Source: Amyelois transitella (lineage: Eukaryota > Arthropoda > Insecta > Lepidoptera > Pyralidae). Taken from it: a DNA stretch of 64,000 nt. Made by a program: the position numbers and the translations under genes. Shown piece after piece: positions 22,293 to 34,043 of the stretch (within the stretch, counting starts at the first letter, position 1; each line of letters opens with the position of its first letter). The stretch spans positions 6,537,501-6,601,500 of the forward strand of contig NC_083510.1 in assembly GCF_032362555.1 (NCBI RefSeq), read 5' to 3'. Below the pieces are notes generated by a model. The model made no database searches. It was not told the origin of the DNA and saw nothing but the letters and a program-made list of their open reading frames with translations.

Positions 22293-24133
22293 TTTACACA
22301 AGAAACCTGATATAAAGGCGGATTGCAACTGAATCTGAAATAAGATCGCTATAAGACAAATATGCACATTAAAACAGAAAAAACATCCACGGGTCAGATT
22401 GCTGCCTACCTGGCTACAATTTATATTCTAGATCGGTGCATACGAAATGGTGGTACTCATAAATCATTTATGTTAAGGTTTTTATTTGCCTACTAAACTA
22501 TCGGAATGAGTTTGTTTGTTTATCATAGAAATCGAATAGGATTTCTATGTTTAAAAAAAGTACTTACTAACTTAAATTATTATTGGTACATATTATTTAT
22601 TTAATATATTTTTTCATATTAATTAAGGACGGAGACACTTGCCTCACTTTCTATTTTATCTTATACTTAATATAAGGTATTTCGGTCTCCGTTTTCATCT
22701 GAACACTGCCGATATTTCGGCCAACAACCTGATCGGCGCACATTCGCACAAACAAAGTAGGTATGATAAATGCGTTTAAGAGACAAGCAGGCTGATACCT
22801 CAGGGGTTATTGCGAGTTTTACTCGATCAAACACGTCGTTTAAGTATACGCGAATTTGTATGTGATTTAATCAGCGCCACCTAGTGGTAACACGATGGCA
22901 CTAATGCAACACCATACAAACTCGCGTTACTTGCTCGAAGCTTTTGGCCGAGTGAAACTCGCAATAACCCCTCTGGTACACCAATACTCACTGGCAAATT
23001 GAAGAATGGCCAGTAGTCCTTCTGTCATACCTTTTTATTACTTAATATTTACACTATTTTTATAAATGGAAATGCTACCAGCCGTCTGGGCACACTCCCG
23101 CATGTTGATGCTATGCAGGGACTGTACAATTTGCAAATTCAATTTTAGTTTGTAATCATCTTTTTTCTTTCTTTTTTATAAGTAGGTTTAGTTTTAATTT
23201 GATTTAATAGTAATCAATTTTTAGTAGAATAAAAAAATATTATTCAAATAAAAAATAAACAAAAAATTATAAATTATTAAGAAATCAAAATAATTTGAGG
23301 AATTCATTGTGAGTAAAATTGACACGAAACGAAAGAAAAATTCCAAAAAATGTAAACAAAACGCGCCATAGTCATTGAAATGCCAGATCTGAGAGAAATG
23401 ACCATCGGCGTCAAATGGAAAGTGTAAACAGCTGTGGCTGGTCCGCCATGTTGTTGCTTAAGCCCTTAAACAAGCGTCCGAGGCTATTTAATTTGACAGC
23501 AATTTAAGACTGTTTAAGAAGACGTTTAACTCTAAACAACTTTTATGAATACGATTTTCTTAAGTATGACTTAAAGTGTGTCTTAAAACTTAAGAACGTT
23601 TATGCATAAGGCTGTTAGTAGCTAGCAGCAAATATTTAGGTACCATGCCCAAATTACCCAAGACAAGTCTATATTTAAAAAAACAATGTGTCGTATTGAC
23701 AAAGTCACATATAATAAAGTCACAGTACATGAAGTACATCAAAGTCAATCATGTCGTCTGTCCGTTGAGATTATTATTACTGTGGTCCGTTATTTGCATA
23801 AGCTTTCATTGCAGTATCGACCATCGACTTAATTAGAATTAATTAAGAAGTTGTTTAGCAGTCAGTGATATAAGTCAGTCTGTCTAGAGTAGTCCAGCCA
23901 GACAAACACAAAAATAACGAAGAAAACCTGCTGGCTGTCTGAAGATAGATTAGGTACCTACATAGTCTGCTGAACCAAACTTGTTCCTGAAAATATTTAT
24001 TTCATTGTAATGAACCTGTAGCTGTACTTCAAACAAAGTGAAACTTGGAATTGTTCATCAACGTAACGTAAACAAAAAGCAATATCTGAATATTAATGGT
24101 TATTCGATAAAAGGTTAGGTTGCCTAAGGCAAA
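22293..24133. other. Divergent upstream interval of the P450 and OSGEPL1 genes
   Basis: An acceptor TTATTTCAG near 22335 on the minus strand suggests a P450 5' non-coding exon further right. The interval holds a MITE at 22802-22972. I see no other gene. Confidence 0.45.
22802..22972. mobile_element. Small MITE with 24-bp terminal inverted repeats
   Basis: AGGGGTTATTGCGAGTTTTA (22802 onward, 24 bases to 22825) is inverted at 22949-22972 with one mismatch. Outside the repeats, TACC/GGTA extends the symmetry. No coding capacity. Confidence 0.75.
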
Positions 24134-25354
24134 ATGAATTTTGTATCAAGATTTGGAGGAAGCAAATGTTTAATAAAAAGACTATGTGTTAACAAATCAA
24201 GATACATTTCAAATCAGTCAATTCTTGGAATAGAAACATCCTGTGATGATACAGGCTGTGCAATCATTAATGATCAAGGGGACTTACTTGCAGAAAGTTT
24301 ACATTCCCAACATTTGATGCATTTGAGAAATGGTGGCATTATACCAGACGTAGCTCAAGATCTACACAGGTCTAATATCAAGTCAATTGTATCAAATACA
24401 TTAGACAAAGCTAAACTCACAGTGGAAAATATTTCAGCAATAGCGGTCACTTTAAGACCAGGTCTTCCACTTAGCCTTGCAGTGGGCATGAAATATGCAA
24501 AACAATTAGCACGCCGTTACAAAAAACCTATAATACCAATCCATCACATGGAGGCTCATGCTTTAGTTGCTAGGATGCATCACAATATAAAATTTCCCTT
24601 TTTGGTTTTATTAATATCTGGTGGTCATTGTCTACTGGCTGTTGCTCAAAATGTTAATAAATTTAAACTTCTGGGTGAAAGTATGGACAGTGCCCCTGGT
24701 GAAATGTTTGATAAAGTTGCAAGACAAATGAAACTAAGGAATTTGCCTGAATATTCAAAAATATCAGGAGGTCAAGCAGTTGAACTGGCTGCATCAAAAG
24801 CCAGCAACCCACATATTTTTAAACTGCCCTTGCCATTAGCTGAGTATAAAGATTGCAATTTTAGTTTCAATGGTTTAAAAACAGCAGTTTTACTTCATCT
24901 CCATAGAAAAGAAAAAGAGCATGATATTGTAGCTCATCGATTAATACCGGAAGTGAATGATTTATGTGCTGCAATGTTAATGGCTACATCAAGACATTTA
25001 GTACACAGAACACAGAGAGCAATTGCATTTTGTCACAATAATAACCTGATACCACCTGATAATAAACAGCTGGTGGTTTCTGGTGGAGTTGCTTGTAATA
25101 ATTACATTTTCAATGCTTTGACCACATTATGTAATGAAATGGATTATCAAATTTACAGACCACCTCCTAAATTATGTACTGATAATGGAATAATGATAGC
25201 TTGGAATGGATTCGAAAAATGGAGGCGAAACATTGATATAGTTACAGATTATGACTCCTTAGATATAAAAGCTTCAAGTCCTTTGGGTGAAAATTTAATT
25301 CAAGATGTTATTTCGGCAAAAATACCTATGAAATTGATGAAATTAAAGTTATGA
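24134..25354 (+). CDS. OSGEPL1: Mitochondrial tRNA N6-adenosine threonylcarbamoyltransferase (OSGEPL1/Qri7)
   Basis: Single-exon gene, 406 aa, of the TsaD/Kae1/Qri7 family. The enzyme transfers threonylcarbamoyl to A37 of ANN-decoding tRNAs. Visible landmarks are GIETSCDDTGCAI near residue 32, the metal-binding HxExH in IPIHHMEAHALVARMHH near residue 137, LLISGGHCLL, SMDSAPGEMFDKVARQM, VVSGGVACNNY and LCTDNGIMIAWNG near the C-terminus. All belong to the ASKHA-type fold that binds ATP and the adenylate. The first about 25 residues are basic and Ser-rich, with no acidic residue before ILGIETSCDD, which fits mitochondrial import and separates it from cytosolic OSGEP/Kae1. Length is normal for the mitochondrial form. 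The ATG at 24134 is the first in frame. A polyadenylation signal AATAAA is at about 25620. Confidence 0.93.
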   Translation: MNFVSRFGGSKCLIKRLCVNKSRYISNQSILGIETSCDDTGCAIINDQGDLLAESLHSQHLMHLRNGGIIPDVAQDLHRSNIKSIVSNTLDKAKLTVENISAIAVTLRPGLPLSLAVGMKYAKQLARRYKKPIIPIHHMEAHALVARMHHNIKFPFLVLLISGGHCLLAVAQNVNKFKLLGESMDSAPGEMFDKVARQMKLRNLPEYSKISGGQAVELAASKASNPHIFKLPLPLAEYKDCNFSFNGLKTAVLLHLHRKEKEHDIVAHRLIPEVNDLCAAMLMATSRHLVHRTQRAIAFCHNNNLIPPDNKQLVVSGGVACNNYIFNALTTLCNEMDYQIYRPPPKLCTDNGIMIAWNGFEKWRRNIDIVTDYDSLDIKASSPLGENLIQDVISAKIPMKLMKLKL

Positions 25355-26006
25355 AAATTGTCTTTTGTTTTTTAACTGCTATTATATTCTTCATGTTCAT
25401 GATTTAAATCAGGTCTTAACTATGTGCATGCAAAGTTTATTATTAGATTCTTTGTAAATGACTATTTTAATAACTATAGCTTATTTTATGTTATATAATA
25501 ATTTTTATCAGACTAGGGTTTCATACTAGGTCTAAAGGAAATGTTATTTTAAAAGTATTTACCTTCGGTACCTATTTAATGTATTGTAAACCTACATGCA
25601 AAGCAAATTTCATGTTAATAAATGAAGCCCTTAAAACGTTTCTTTTTCATAAAAATTATCATTTCGACGTTGGGTTTGGATAGTTCTTTGGACGAATTCT
25701 CAGTTTGGTTCTGCGTCTGAGTCCGACCTTGATTCCGAGTTTAAAAAAAACAAGACGGTTAAAAGCCTGAATGTCTTCTTGACATTGACAGTATTGATTG
25801 ACACTACAATATCATTTGATCATTCGATTCATTAAATTGCATTTTGCATTCCAATTCATTTCCAATGGATATAAAATTATACTCAGTATAAATAACGTAA
25901 CAAACCTTAGCAGTTGCCAAATAATGTGTTACAACGTAATCATATCAAAGTTAGCTCTGATCTAGGGCGCAATATTATTACAAGGTGCTCATCAGTGGTA
26001 TGAAAA

Positions 26007-27034
26007 ATGGAATTTCTAGAAAGGATCTACCTTAATATAAGAAAACAAGTGTCCACCTTACCGGCGCTACCGGTATCCGTGCCGAAAACTGTTGATTATC
26101 TTAATAAATCAGTTAATAAAATTCGGTTGCCTCCATTCACAAAGGACAATGTATTATACTATTATTTACCAATGCAAGGTCTTGTTAGTTACACAACATT
26201 ATCCATCAGTGTGATGAATCCTCATCTAATGATCAGGTATTTGTGTCTTGATTATTATCCTATTTAACAGTCTATTGGAAAAAGTACTCATCTACTCAAA
26301 ATGTCTAGAGTTAAACACAATTGTGCTTATTTATTAATTCAACAGATGCATATATCTATACATAAAATAAAATTCAACTCTTTCTTTCACTTTCCATGAT
26401 CCTTGTATAATTTTTTTCCACATTCTATTGCTTCATTGACATTCATAAGTCACTTCATCCAAGCTTGTCTGTTATATATAAAAAATAATAAAAGTTTCAG
26501 CAGGAACATGTAAAGATGAAAGGGAGACAGAAAAATATAACTTATGACCACAGATAATTGCTTAAATCAGTAATATCATACAATAATAGCATTGGTAATT
26601 TTTAAAATTAAATGCAGATTCCGATCAACTATTATTATGTTAAAATTTTTGGTGTTAATAATTGTTCCAGACTATTTCCTAGGAGAGATATAACTGATGT
26701 ATTATTCCTCACTGCGGGCAGTGGTGCTGGGTTATGGCTGTGGGCTCGTCCACATATGGCAGCAGCAGCTCCTGCTAGACGTTTTTCATGGGCATTTCTA
26801 GGTGGATGTCTGTGGCCACTAGGCTCTATATTCCTCTGGGCAATCCTTAGAAGTTCAGTTGGTCAAAGGCCTGTCATTGGTACAGTTCTTGGAATTTCTA
26901 CAGGAGCTATGCTTACAAATATCGCACTAGATTATTTCCATTATGTTGAAATGATGTTTTGTGGAGAAGTTCATCTTCCCGAAGAAACATACACACCTAA
27001 TAGTGATGATGAAAAATATGACATTGATATTTAA
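26007..27034 (+). CDS. Membrane protein of unknown function, 193 aa, two exons
   Basis: Exon 1 is 26007-26236 (ending ATCAG, then GTATTTG) and exon 2 is 26683-27034 (after TATTTCCTAG). They join in phase to give Arg-Arg-Asp. The N-terminal 75 residues are mixed polar. Exon 2 encodes hydrophobic stretches: VLFLTAGSGAGLWLWARP, FLGGCLWPLGSIFLWAIL and VIGTVLGISTGAMLTNIAL, so three membrane segments are likely. The C-terminus is acidic (NSDDEKYDIDI). I do not recognise the family. Good codon structure and the acidic soluble tail support a real gene. Confidence 0.7.
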
Positions 27035-28533
27035 AATTTGTATTATCATAAATATTGCTTTTTTCTGATAAAAGTTGTAAATATTGAAAAAATGTTTGTG
27101 AATGTATTATTTGGTGGTAGTTAAGGGAAGTTGCTTTATATGTCTGACACTCAAATGTATCTCCACTAGTATTGAATATGTTATTGTGACTTATTTCTCA
27201 CTCTAGTCTACTCACTGACTGCTGAATTAAATTGTTAAAATTATACAAAGCTTTTTTTATTTTATATGTTTTGTACCTATTGTAGATACATTAAAATTAT
27301 GATTATCATAAGAGCATGTCAAGCCCAACATTTATGTATAACGTAAGTTGTATTATGTTGTTTACATCTCCTTAACGGCTATGGACAGCTACAGAGTAGA
27401 CAGGCCCAACTAGTTCTTTTAGGCGATTGCTTACTAGCCTATCGCCTAAAATATCTTAAGTTTACAAGCCTTTAACTACATTCATTCATATAATCACGTC
27501 TTTATCTCTTGCGGGGTAGACAGTCTTGAAATATTGGCAACGTTCAGCTGTTTGGCTTAATGATAGAATTGAGATATAGATAATGACAAGTTGCTAGCCC
27601 ATCGCCTACAAGAAGAATCCCAAGTTTATAAGCATATCTCTTAGTCGCCTTTTACGACATCCATGGGAAAGAGATGGAGTGGTCCTATTCTTTATTATAT
27701 TGGTACCGGAAACCACACGAAATTATTACCTTGATATATTTTTACAATCTGCTCTTTACTTTCTTGCAATAGCTACCTTATTAAGGTTAATTTTTGGGCA
27801 TTAATCTGGTGGCACGGTAGTGCCCCCGCCAAGTCGAGCGTGAAGTAAACACTGCCGTACCATCCTTTAATGGAAGCATTTCACCGCATTTTCAGGCCCC
27901 TCTTAGAGAACCTCTGGATAAGACCAGAACGCAGAAATTTTCGACATCCATTAAGCTATAATCACATATTTAAAATCCAAATTTTAAGTCTGTAGGTCAT
28001 TTAGCTCCGAAATGAAGCGAAAGCAAAGTTGCGCATTTATGATACTCACTCACATATGATCATCAAATTGACCTAGTACTTTCTATAAATTGAGCTAAAA
28101 TTTGGTACAGTTAGAGTTTAATGGCCACAAAACAAAAGGAAAACTATAAAAACTAGGATAATCGAAGATCTGGAGTTCCTGAGGACCCTAATTAGAAAAC
28201 ACAAATGCCCAACCAAACTATTAGAGATTCAGTCTTTACAAAAAATACTGAACTTGGTGGGCCGCTTCATTAAGTAGTGCTCAAAAATCGAAGGTCTGAA
28301 GTGTCTAATGAAGAACCCTCAGCTGTATTAGAGATATGGTAATGCTATCTTCTAATAATGGTACATAATAAACATAAGTATCGCAAATGATTTCGTGACA
28401 AAAAATTGTAGGTTCCTTTATCAATGGTAAAGAACCTGTAAGTTTACCTTGAACTTAAACACAACTATTTTTTTTCCTTTATTTAATAAACATTTTCGTA
28501 AATACAATGAAATTCTTGTAAATGTATCTTGAT
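27035..28533. other. Interval between convergent genes with SINE copies
   Basis: It contains a degenerate SINE A piece (about 27395-27478) and a fuller copy (27487-27720). From 27790 to 28470 I see nothing recognisable. A polyadenylation signal for eIF3g on the minus strand (TTTATT on the plus strand) is at about 28478. Confidence 0.5.
27395..27720 (-). repeat. SINE family A copy plus adjacent degenerate copy
   Basis: The main copy is 27487-27720 (ATAATCACGTCTTTATCTCT to GGTACCGGAAACCACACGA). Just left, 27395-27478 keeps AGAGTAGACAGGCCCAAC, CTAGCCTATCGCCTAAAA and AAGTTTACAAGCC from an older copy in the same orientation. Confidence 0.8.
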
Positions 28534-31387
28534 TTAGTTGTTTTGTGGAGGCTTGGACCACTCGACATTCAGGATCAAGTGGTCATATCCATGTCCGTTC
28601 AAAGTTTGAATCGCTTTTGCAGCATCAGCTCTAAACTTAAAGTGCACATATGCAAATCCTTTGCAGTGTCCAGTACTCTGAAAATGAGGTTTAAGTAAAT
28701 AACTTTGCGTTGGTAAACGTTAAAACACATATTAAGTTTTATTTTCTAATCTCATGCAATGTGTAAAATCTGACTTATTTATTTTTTTAAACTTCATTGC
28801 ACAAAATACAAATGTATAGCACAATTGGCGGACTTAATGCTGGAAGCATTATCTACCATTCAACCATTGTGTCTGACAGACAACTTTATGTGGGGTTAAA
28901 CTAAAGAAATATATTTATACCTACACAAATTATATAATAAAATAATTATAATATACATTCATAACAACTACAATAGATAAATAATATACATAAATAAATA
29001 GGTGCAGCGATTACCAATATGAGTGAAAAGGCTTATAGGTATTAAATATCCTCACGATTCAAGAAAAAACCCGTGATTTGAAACTAGAACGACTTGGGGA
29101 TGTCCTGATGGACTCGGGGAAGTGAATTCCAGAGCCTAACAGCCATAACGGCGAAAGAATTGGAGGCAATACCTGTACTGTGAAAAGAGATAGCAAGAGT
29201 TAACTTATTTGAAGAACGTAGGATTTTTTCGTGAGAAGAACTTAATAGTTGGAACTGTTGGAAGTCTTTTTTAAGATAGTCTGGGGCAAGCTGATTATTG
29301 AGAATGGTATAGAGCTGACATACATAAAATGTGAAGATTTCTACGGTTACGGATGGGGAGCCATAGCTGAGAACGGCATTCAGAAATACATATGATCTTA
29401 CTTCCGAAGGCAGAAAACTTACTTATACTAGCTGTTGCCCGCGACTTCATTCGACGTAAAAGTTCACTGAAAACTTTGACCCCCTGTATCCTCAGGAGTG
29501 GGAGGAGAAAAGAAGTGTATTCTGTTGTTGCCAGTTTCAAATTCAACCAAACAAAATACATCTGAGATAACCACATTATAATTTTGGCATGATGCAAGTA
29601 GAAACATGCAGACAGAAAATCAAAAAATATTATTTTTGGCTTTTGTTGGATTTATAGTATAGCCACCCCATATAATTTTTTTGACAATATCTTTGAAGTA
29701 CTTACAGACATCGGTCAGTTACTATTTCGTTATATGTATAGATGAAAGTTACTTTCATTTATTTCTTAATTATTCTATCAAATACTAAACTAACTTACCT
29801 TCTCTTTAGCGAGGTACAACTTCTGGACTGGCCCAAAGCTCTTGACAAGGTCGTCAAGATCAGCCTCGACGGCAAAGTTGCTAAGGTTGGAGATACGAAT
29901 GGCGGCGACGTCGTCACGGCGAGCGCCCGGCGGCTCCCGGCCCGTGCCGCGACCGGCGCCGCCTTCGCGCATGAACGGTGCCACGTATTTGTTGGTAGGC
30001 GCCGCTTTCGAATCTATCGTGAAAAAATTACTTCTTAAAATTTATAAGCCTGCCTGCATAAATGGCTTTAAAACAATATTGTTATTTTCATTGCATTTTT
30101 TATAAATTACTCTTATCCTTGAAATTAGCAATAAACTTCACATTATAGAAGTTAATTTTGGCTATTGTTTAGTTTTATATTCCCTTTTGCTAGAATTAGG
30201 TCTTCCTCCCTGGCATTTGTCCTCTCCTATGATAATCCCAAGGCCTACCTATAACCATGATCTAGGAGGCGTAAGCCAGATTCAAATCATTATCAAGGAC
30301 ACTCCAAAATTATCCACACTCCAAAATATCATTCTCACTATTTTTCACACTTCATCTCACTATAACATTAATATTGAAACAAATTATAAAAATGTATGTA
30401 CCAGCAGTTTTAGCTGCCTCGCTAGCTTTTGATTGGGCCAGCTGAGAGTGCATGAAGGGGCAGCTGAGGGTCCAGTGGTCGCCTTGGCAGGTACGGCACT
30501 TGAATATCACACTGCTGGTTTGAGGCTAGAAAAATATAATTTTAAATACCTTAGTCACTCTAAAAAAAACAAATAAGGAAACTGACTTTTTCTTATGATT
30601 ATGCCAGAAACATCACAGGTAAAGATTCTTAATCAACCCTCTGGCATTTCATTCCAGTTACATCTCACATTTAAGAGACCTTATAGTAAGAAAAGATAGT
30701 CATCTCTACCAATACTATCTCCACCAACCTTGAGTCCATCTAATTCACCATCATCTGGGCGTTGACTCTCCTCCTTGCTTGTAATGAACTGCATGTAAAC
30801 ATCTTCAGACACATTGGTAGTGGCAGGATTGGGACCTGGTTTATCATTAGCTGAGTCACCAAATTTACTCCAGGTCTTGCGTTTAGCGATACTCTAAAAC
30901 AGATGTCAAATTATAAATTAAATGCCTACAATCTCTTTGGTTTGGCTGCATCCATCTCATTAGTTTGGTTTAAAAAATGTTTTGCACATATATATTAAGA
31001 AGTGGTATGAACAACTCTGTTAATTGACTTTTGTAAAATATGCATGAAGAGAAGCACACACAATAGTTTCCTTTGCTATAGGAAGCTTGCATAGATAAAT
31101 CTGCTAATTGAACTTAAATATCTTTCTAAATTAATATCTTATATAATTACTACATTAAACATTTGTCATAAAACATCCCACAAAACTTTAAAGATTACCT
31201 TTGAGACCACACGCTTTTCTATTTTATAAGTTCGGACAATTTTCACTTTCTTGTTGTCATTGTCATACTTGTATTCTGTCACAATTTTCAATCCATTCTC
31301 AACAACCTCTGATGGAGGTGGAAGTGCTCCCTGATCTATCTCGACTTCGTCAGCCCAAGACGACTGAATTTCATCAGCAACCGGCAT
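28534..31387 (-). CDS. eIF3g: Eukaryotic translation initiation factor 3 subunit G
   Basis: Five coding exons join in phase to 278 aa: 31387-31199, 30893-30729, 30525-30402, 30013-29799 and 28677-28534. The ATG follows TTTTTTTAG directly, so a 5' non-coding exon lies upstream. eIF3g is a subunit of the eIF3 complex that acts in scanning and reinitiation. The protein begins with [18 protein letters not shown] and carries the family's zinc knuckle [15 protein letters not shown] (about residues 130-145). It ends in an RRM with IRISNLS as RNP2, KGFAYVHF as RNP1 and [11 protein letters not shown] at the end. I chose the donor after GLK (30729) over a later GT at 30709 because only the first keeps the zinc-knuckle frame. 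Insect orthologues have about 270 residues. Confidence 0.93.
28990..29335 (-). mobile_element. Fragment of a Jockey/CR1-like LINE, C-terminal end
   Basis: Within the last intron of eIF3g, the minus strand encodes a decayed run ending in [14 protein letters not shown]. This matches the (K/R)LWNSLP motif near the C-terminus of many insect non-LTR retrotransposons, preceded by [14 protein letters not shown]. Only about 110 codons remain. Confidence 0.6.
29425..29745. repeat. Repeat family C, copy 1
   Basis: It starts with CTAGCTGTTGCCCGCGACTT, with CGTAAAAGTTC shortly after, and ends with ACAGACATCGGTCAGTTACT and TTATATGTATAGATG. The same start and end blocks recur at 56196-56418. It lies in the last intron of eIF3g. 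The element type is unknown. Confidence 0.6.
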
Positions 31388-31929
31388 CTAAAAAAATCAT
31401 GTAGTTATTAATGTGACAAGTTGCAATATTGGGGGTCTACTACATTGATATTATTCTAGAGACAATGATAAACCATTTATTTATTTTTACATTCAAACCA
31501 AACCAAACCATAAATAACAATTGTCCAAATACACTACAAACATGGAATGAATATAGTTTCTCTTTGCCTGCTGCCACCTTGAGGGGGAACGGGAGAACAT
31601 GATTTTCCGAAATTATTTATCATAGGGAAGAATATATTTCAAACATAATCCAGATAAATGTACAGCGTCAGCATCAGGTATTTGGAAAAAAAAGATTGGA
31701 AGAGTCGGTGAAACTTGAAGGTTATATTTCAACATTGAACAACTACAATTATTTTGGAATAACTTATGCGAATCTTATGAACTTACTCTTGCGAATTGCG
31801 TGTATTTTGTGGCTAAAACTTATTAAAATATTTTTTTTGTTTTTAGGAATTTTCGTTTGACACTAAATTATGGCCACGCACGATTCATTAATTGAGAGGA
31901 ATAGTGATGTGGTGTCATGTCATGTCAGT

Positions 31930-32641
31930 ACATATGAAATTGGCGTTTGGTATACCAAAGGAGAAGGAACAAAAAGTCGATATTTTTTTTAATATATTTA
32001 TTTAATCAAAGTAAGAACCAATATCGATGCTATCGATAGTATTGAAGCTCAATATCGATAAAATTGAAGCTTTATATCGATAGTATCGATACTATTGCTG
32101 CGGACTATTGCAATAATTATTTTTCTTGCCTATCGATAATGAACTGGGTTCTTCCCTTCCTCCCCTTCCTTTCTTTCCTTCCCCTTTATCCCCTCTATCT
32201 ATTCTATTACACAAAATGTTGGTTAACAATTTTGCTTGTATATTTTTATTTTAATTTTTCTAAGTTTTTCTATTAAACGATTTCGTTTCTTATTGCAGCA
32301 TGTTAAGGTCTATTTTACTTTGAAAGTATTGCAAGTATTTTGATCCCTGGTATTTCCTCGAGCACTTACTAAGTATGCGTTTGCAATTTTGAAAGTACAG
32401 TAGTCACTATCAAAAGGCAAAAACGGTAAAAGATAGTATTAATAGTTATTGCAATATTCAGAAGCAATAGCATTGATATTATCGATAGTTAACAGTATTT
32501 ACAGTATGTGACCTATTGATACTATCGATAGAATCAATACACGCAGTTACCGTCAACACTATTAGATCCTTACATATGAAATTGGCGTTTGGTATAGCAG
32601 GAACAAAAAGTCGAATGTTTTTTAATATATTTATTTAATCA
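31930..32641. repeat. Direct repeat of about 75 bp flanking a 560-bp segment
   Basis: 31930-32008 and 32572-32641 share ACATATGAAATTGGCGTTTG, GGAACAAAAAGTCGA and TTTAATATATTTATTTAATC, with a small indel. The segment between them carries seven of the TATCGATA sites. An inverted trace TACCAAACGC is at about 32921. Confidence 0.7.
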
Positions 32642-33019
32642 TTATTATTGTCTATGCACTTTTGCTAAAAAAACCATTCGGACGATAGGTACTTACCTAG
32701 TAAAATCTTTGATGGCAGTTTGGACCTTGGACTGCCCTATTGGAGTTGAGTTATTTTCCCTTGGAAGAAGTTATCCAAATTTCGAAAAAAATGTAATCTG
32801 TTGTAGCAAGGTTCGGGGAGTACGATGGATGTCGTAGACATTCCAATTGAAGCTCCTTTAATTTGGTAACCATTTGTTGCTATCTGGCCAGATTTGAGAA
32901 AACTGTAATAAATTATATCGGCATACCAAACGCTTACAAGAAACTTTTTGGGTAAATTTTCGTTTGGGGCAGTCGGACTGCCACAAACTATCGATAGGAC
33001 TGCCGCAGTCCTATCGATA
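32031..33019. promoter_or_regulatory. Cluster of nine TATCGATA (DRE-type) sites
   Basis: Perfect TATCGATA octamers begin at 32031, 32053, 32075, 32084, 32131, 32480, 32523, 32989 and 33012, with a one-base variant at 32022. In Drosophila this octamer is the DRE bound by DREF, and its CGATA core is bound by BEAF-32, at housekeeping promoters and domain borders. A role here is inferred from position between two ubiquitously needed divergent genes. Confidence 0.55.
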
Positions 33020-33026
33020 GTTTGTG
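32982..33026. repeat. Perfect palindrome, 22-bp arms, 1-nt centre
   Basis: CACAAACTATCGATAGGACT and onward (32982-33003) is exactly complementary to 33005-33026 around a single central C. Each arm holds one TATCGATA site. Confidence 0.95.
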
Positions 33027-33610
33027 AACAATTGAACGGCGAATCTAATTGACTTCATTCGTTTATTTTCTTGACAATGACAAAACTTCATTTCATTCAT
33101 CTCGTCTAGTTTAGTCCTTGCTACATGTGGTTAGTCTGTGAGTTTAGTTTATGCCTTGCCGTGTCAATCGTGTCATTTCATTGAATTGAAGTTAAGGCTG
33201 AATGAAGCTATTCTGTGAAAATCTCCGTGTAATGTTTATTGAAAGTAATAGCAAAACTTAATTTTGTTTCTGTTAAAAAGTGTCACGAGAATTGCTTTTT
33301 ATTACACCCTGTGTTGGTAAGTTCTCCAGGCTAACTAATATAAGCTCCCAATGGATATTTTCTGAAATATCTCCCAGAATACAATTTTTAACATGTAGCC
33401 TGTTAGCATTAACCAATCTCAGCAACACAACACTGGTTTCAATTGATTGCTCTACCAGTTTACAATAAAAAAGTACATAAATAAATAGTACCTTCGAATA
33501 ATTTTCACATAGGTTACTAGACTTCTTATAATTGAATTAGTGTTACTTATCTTGTTAATTCAGGTTTAAATACTCAAATATAGACTCAAATATAGGTATA
33601 TTTGATTTAG

Positions 33611-33657
33611 ACATTTTTGGTACCACATTTAGTTAATGTGGTACCTACCAAAAATGT
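33611..33657. repeat. Palindrome with 5-nt loop and 4-nt bulge
   Basis: ACATTTTTGGTACCACATT (33611-33629) pairs with 33635-33657, which carries four extra bases (duplicated GGTA). It is in the 5' intron of Yurt. Confidence 0.85.
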
Positions 33658-33733
33658 AAGTAATTACGAATCTCCTAGGTGTACATGTATTAATTATTGA
33701 CATCTATTTATTTGTGCTTATTGACAAATAGTT

Positions 33734-33983
33734 ACATACATATAATCTCGTCTATATCCCTTGCGGGTTAGACAGAGCCAACAGTCTTAAAAAGACTGAT
33801 AGGCCATGTTCAGCCATTTGGCTAAATGATAGAATTGAGATTCAAATAGTGACAGGTTACTAGCCCAAAAATAATCTCAAGTTTGCAAGCCTAACCCTTA
33901 GTCGCCTTTTACGACATCCATGGAAAAGAGATGGAGTGGTCCTATTCTTTTTTGTATTGGTGCTGGGAACCACACGGCAATCA
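33734..33983 (-). repeat. SINE family A copy with 12-bp target duplication
   Basis: The direct repeat TGACAAATAGTT lies at 33722-33733 and 33984-33995. The element runs from ACATACATATAATCTCGTCT to GCTGGGAACCACACGGCA. It sits in the 5' intron of Yurt, about 60 bases before the coding exon, and causes a false upstream extension of the reading frame. Confidence 0.95.
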
Positions 33984-34043
33984 GTGACAAATAGTTCTTT
34001 TACATTAATTTGTTTGTATCAGATTCAACAACATAGGGTGAAA

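Larger units (their letters stand above)
31388..34043. other. Divergent promoter region of eIF3g and Yurt
   Basis: It holds the 5' non-coding exons of both genes. A probable Yurt first exon ends at 33315 (CTGTGTTG, then GTAAGTTC). It also holds a direct repeat (31930-32008 and 32572-32641), a cluster of TATCGATA sites, a pyrimidine-rich run at 32149-32195, two palindromes and a SINE. No other coding region is seen. Confidence 0.55.

Noticed and set aside
30703-30709. Later donor for eIF3g exon 2 (GTAGAG)
   Set aside because: It would put the zinc knuckle out of frame. The donor GTTGGT after GLK keeps phase 0.
32149-32195. Pyrimidine-rich run as a functional element
   Set aside because: It is a simple low-complexity stretch with no repeat or gene context beyond the promoter region.
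33936-34043. N-terminal extension of Yurt
   Set aside because: It is translated SINE sequence upstream of a splice acceptor. The conserved N-terminus begins at 34044.
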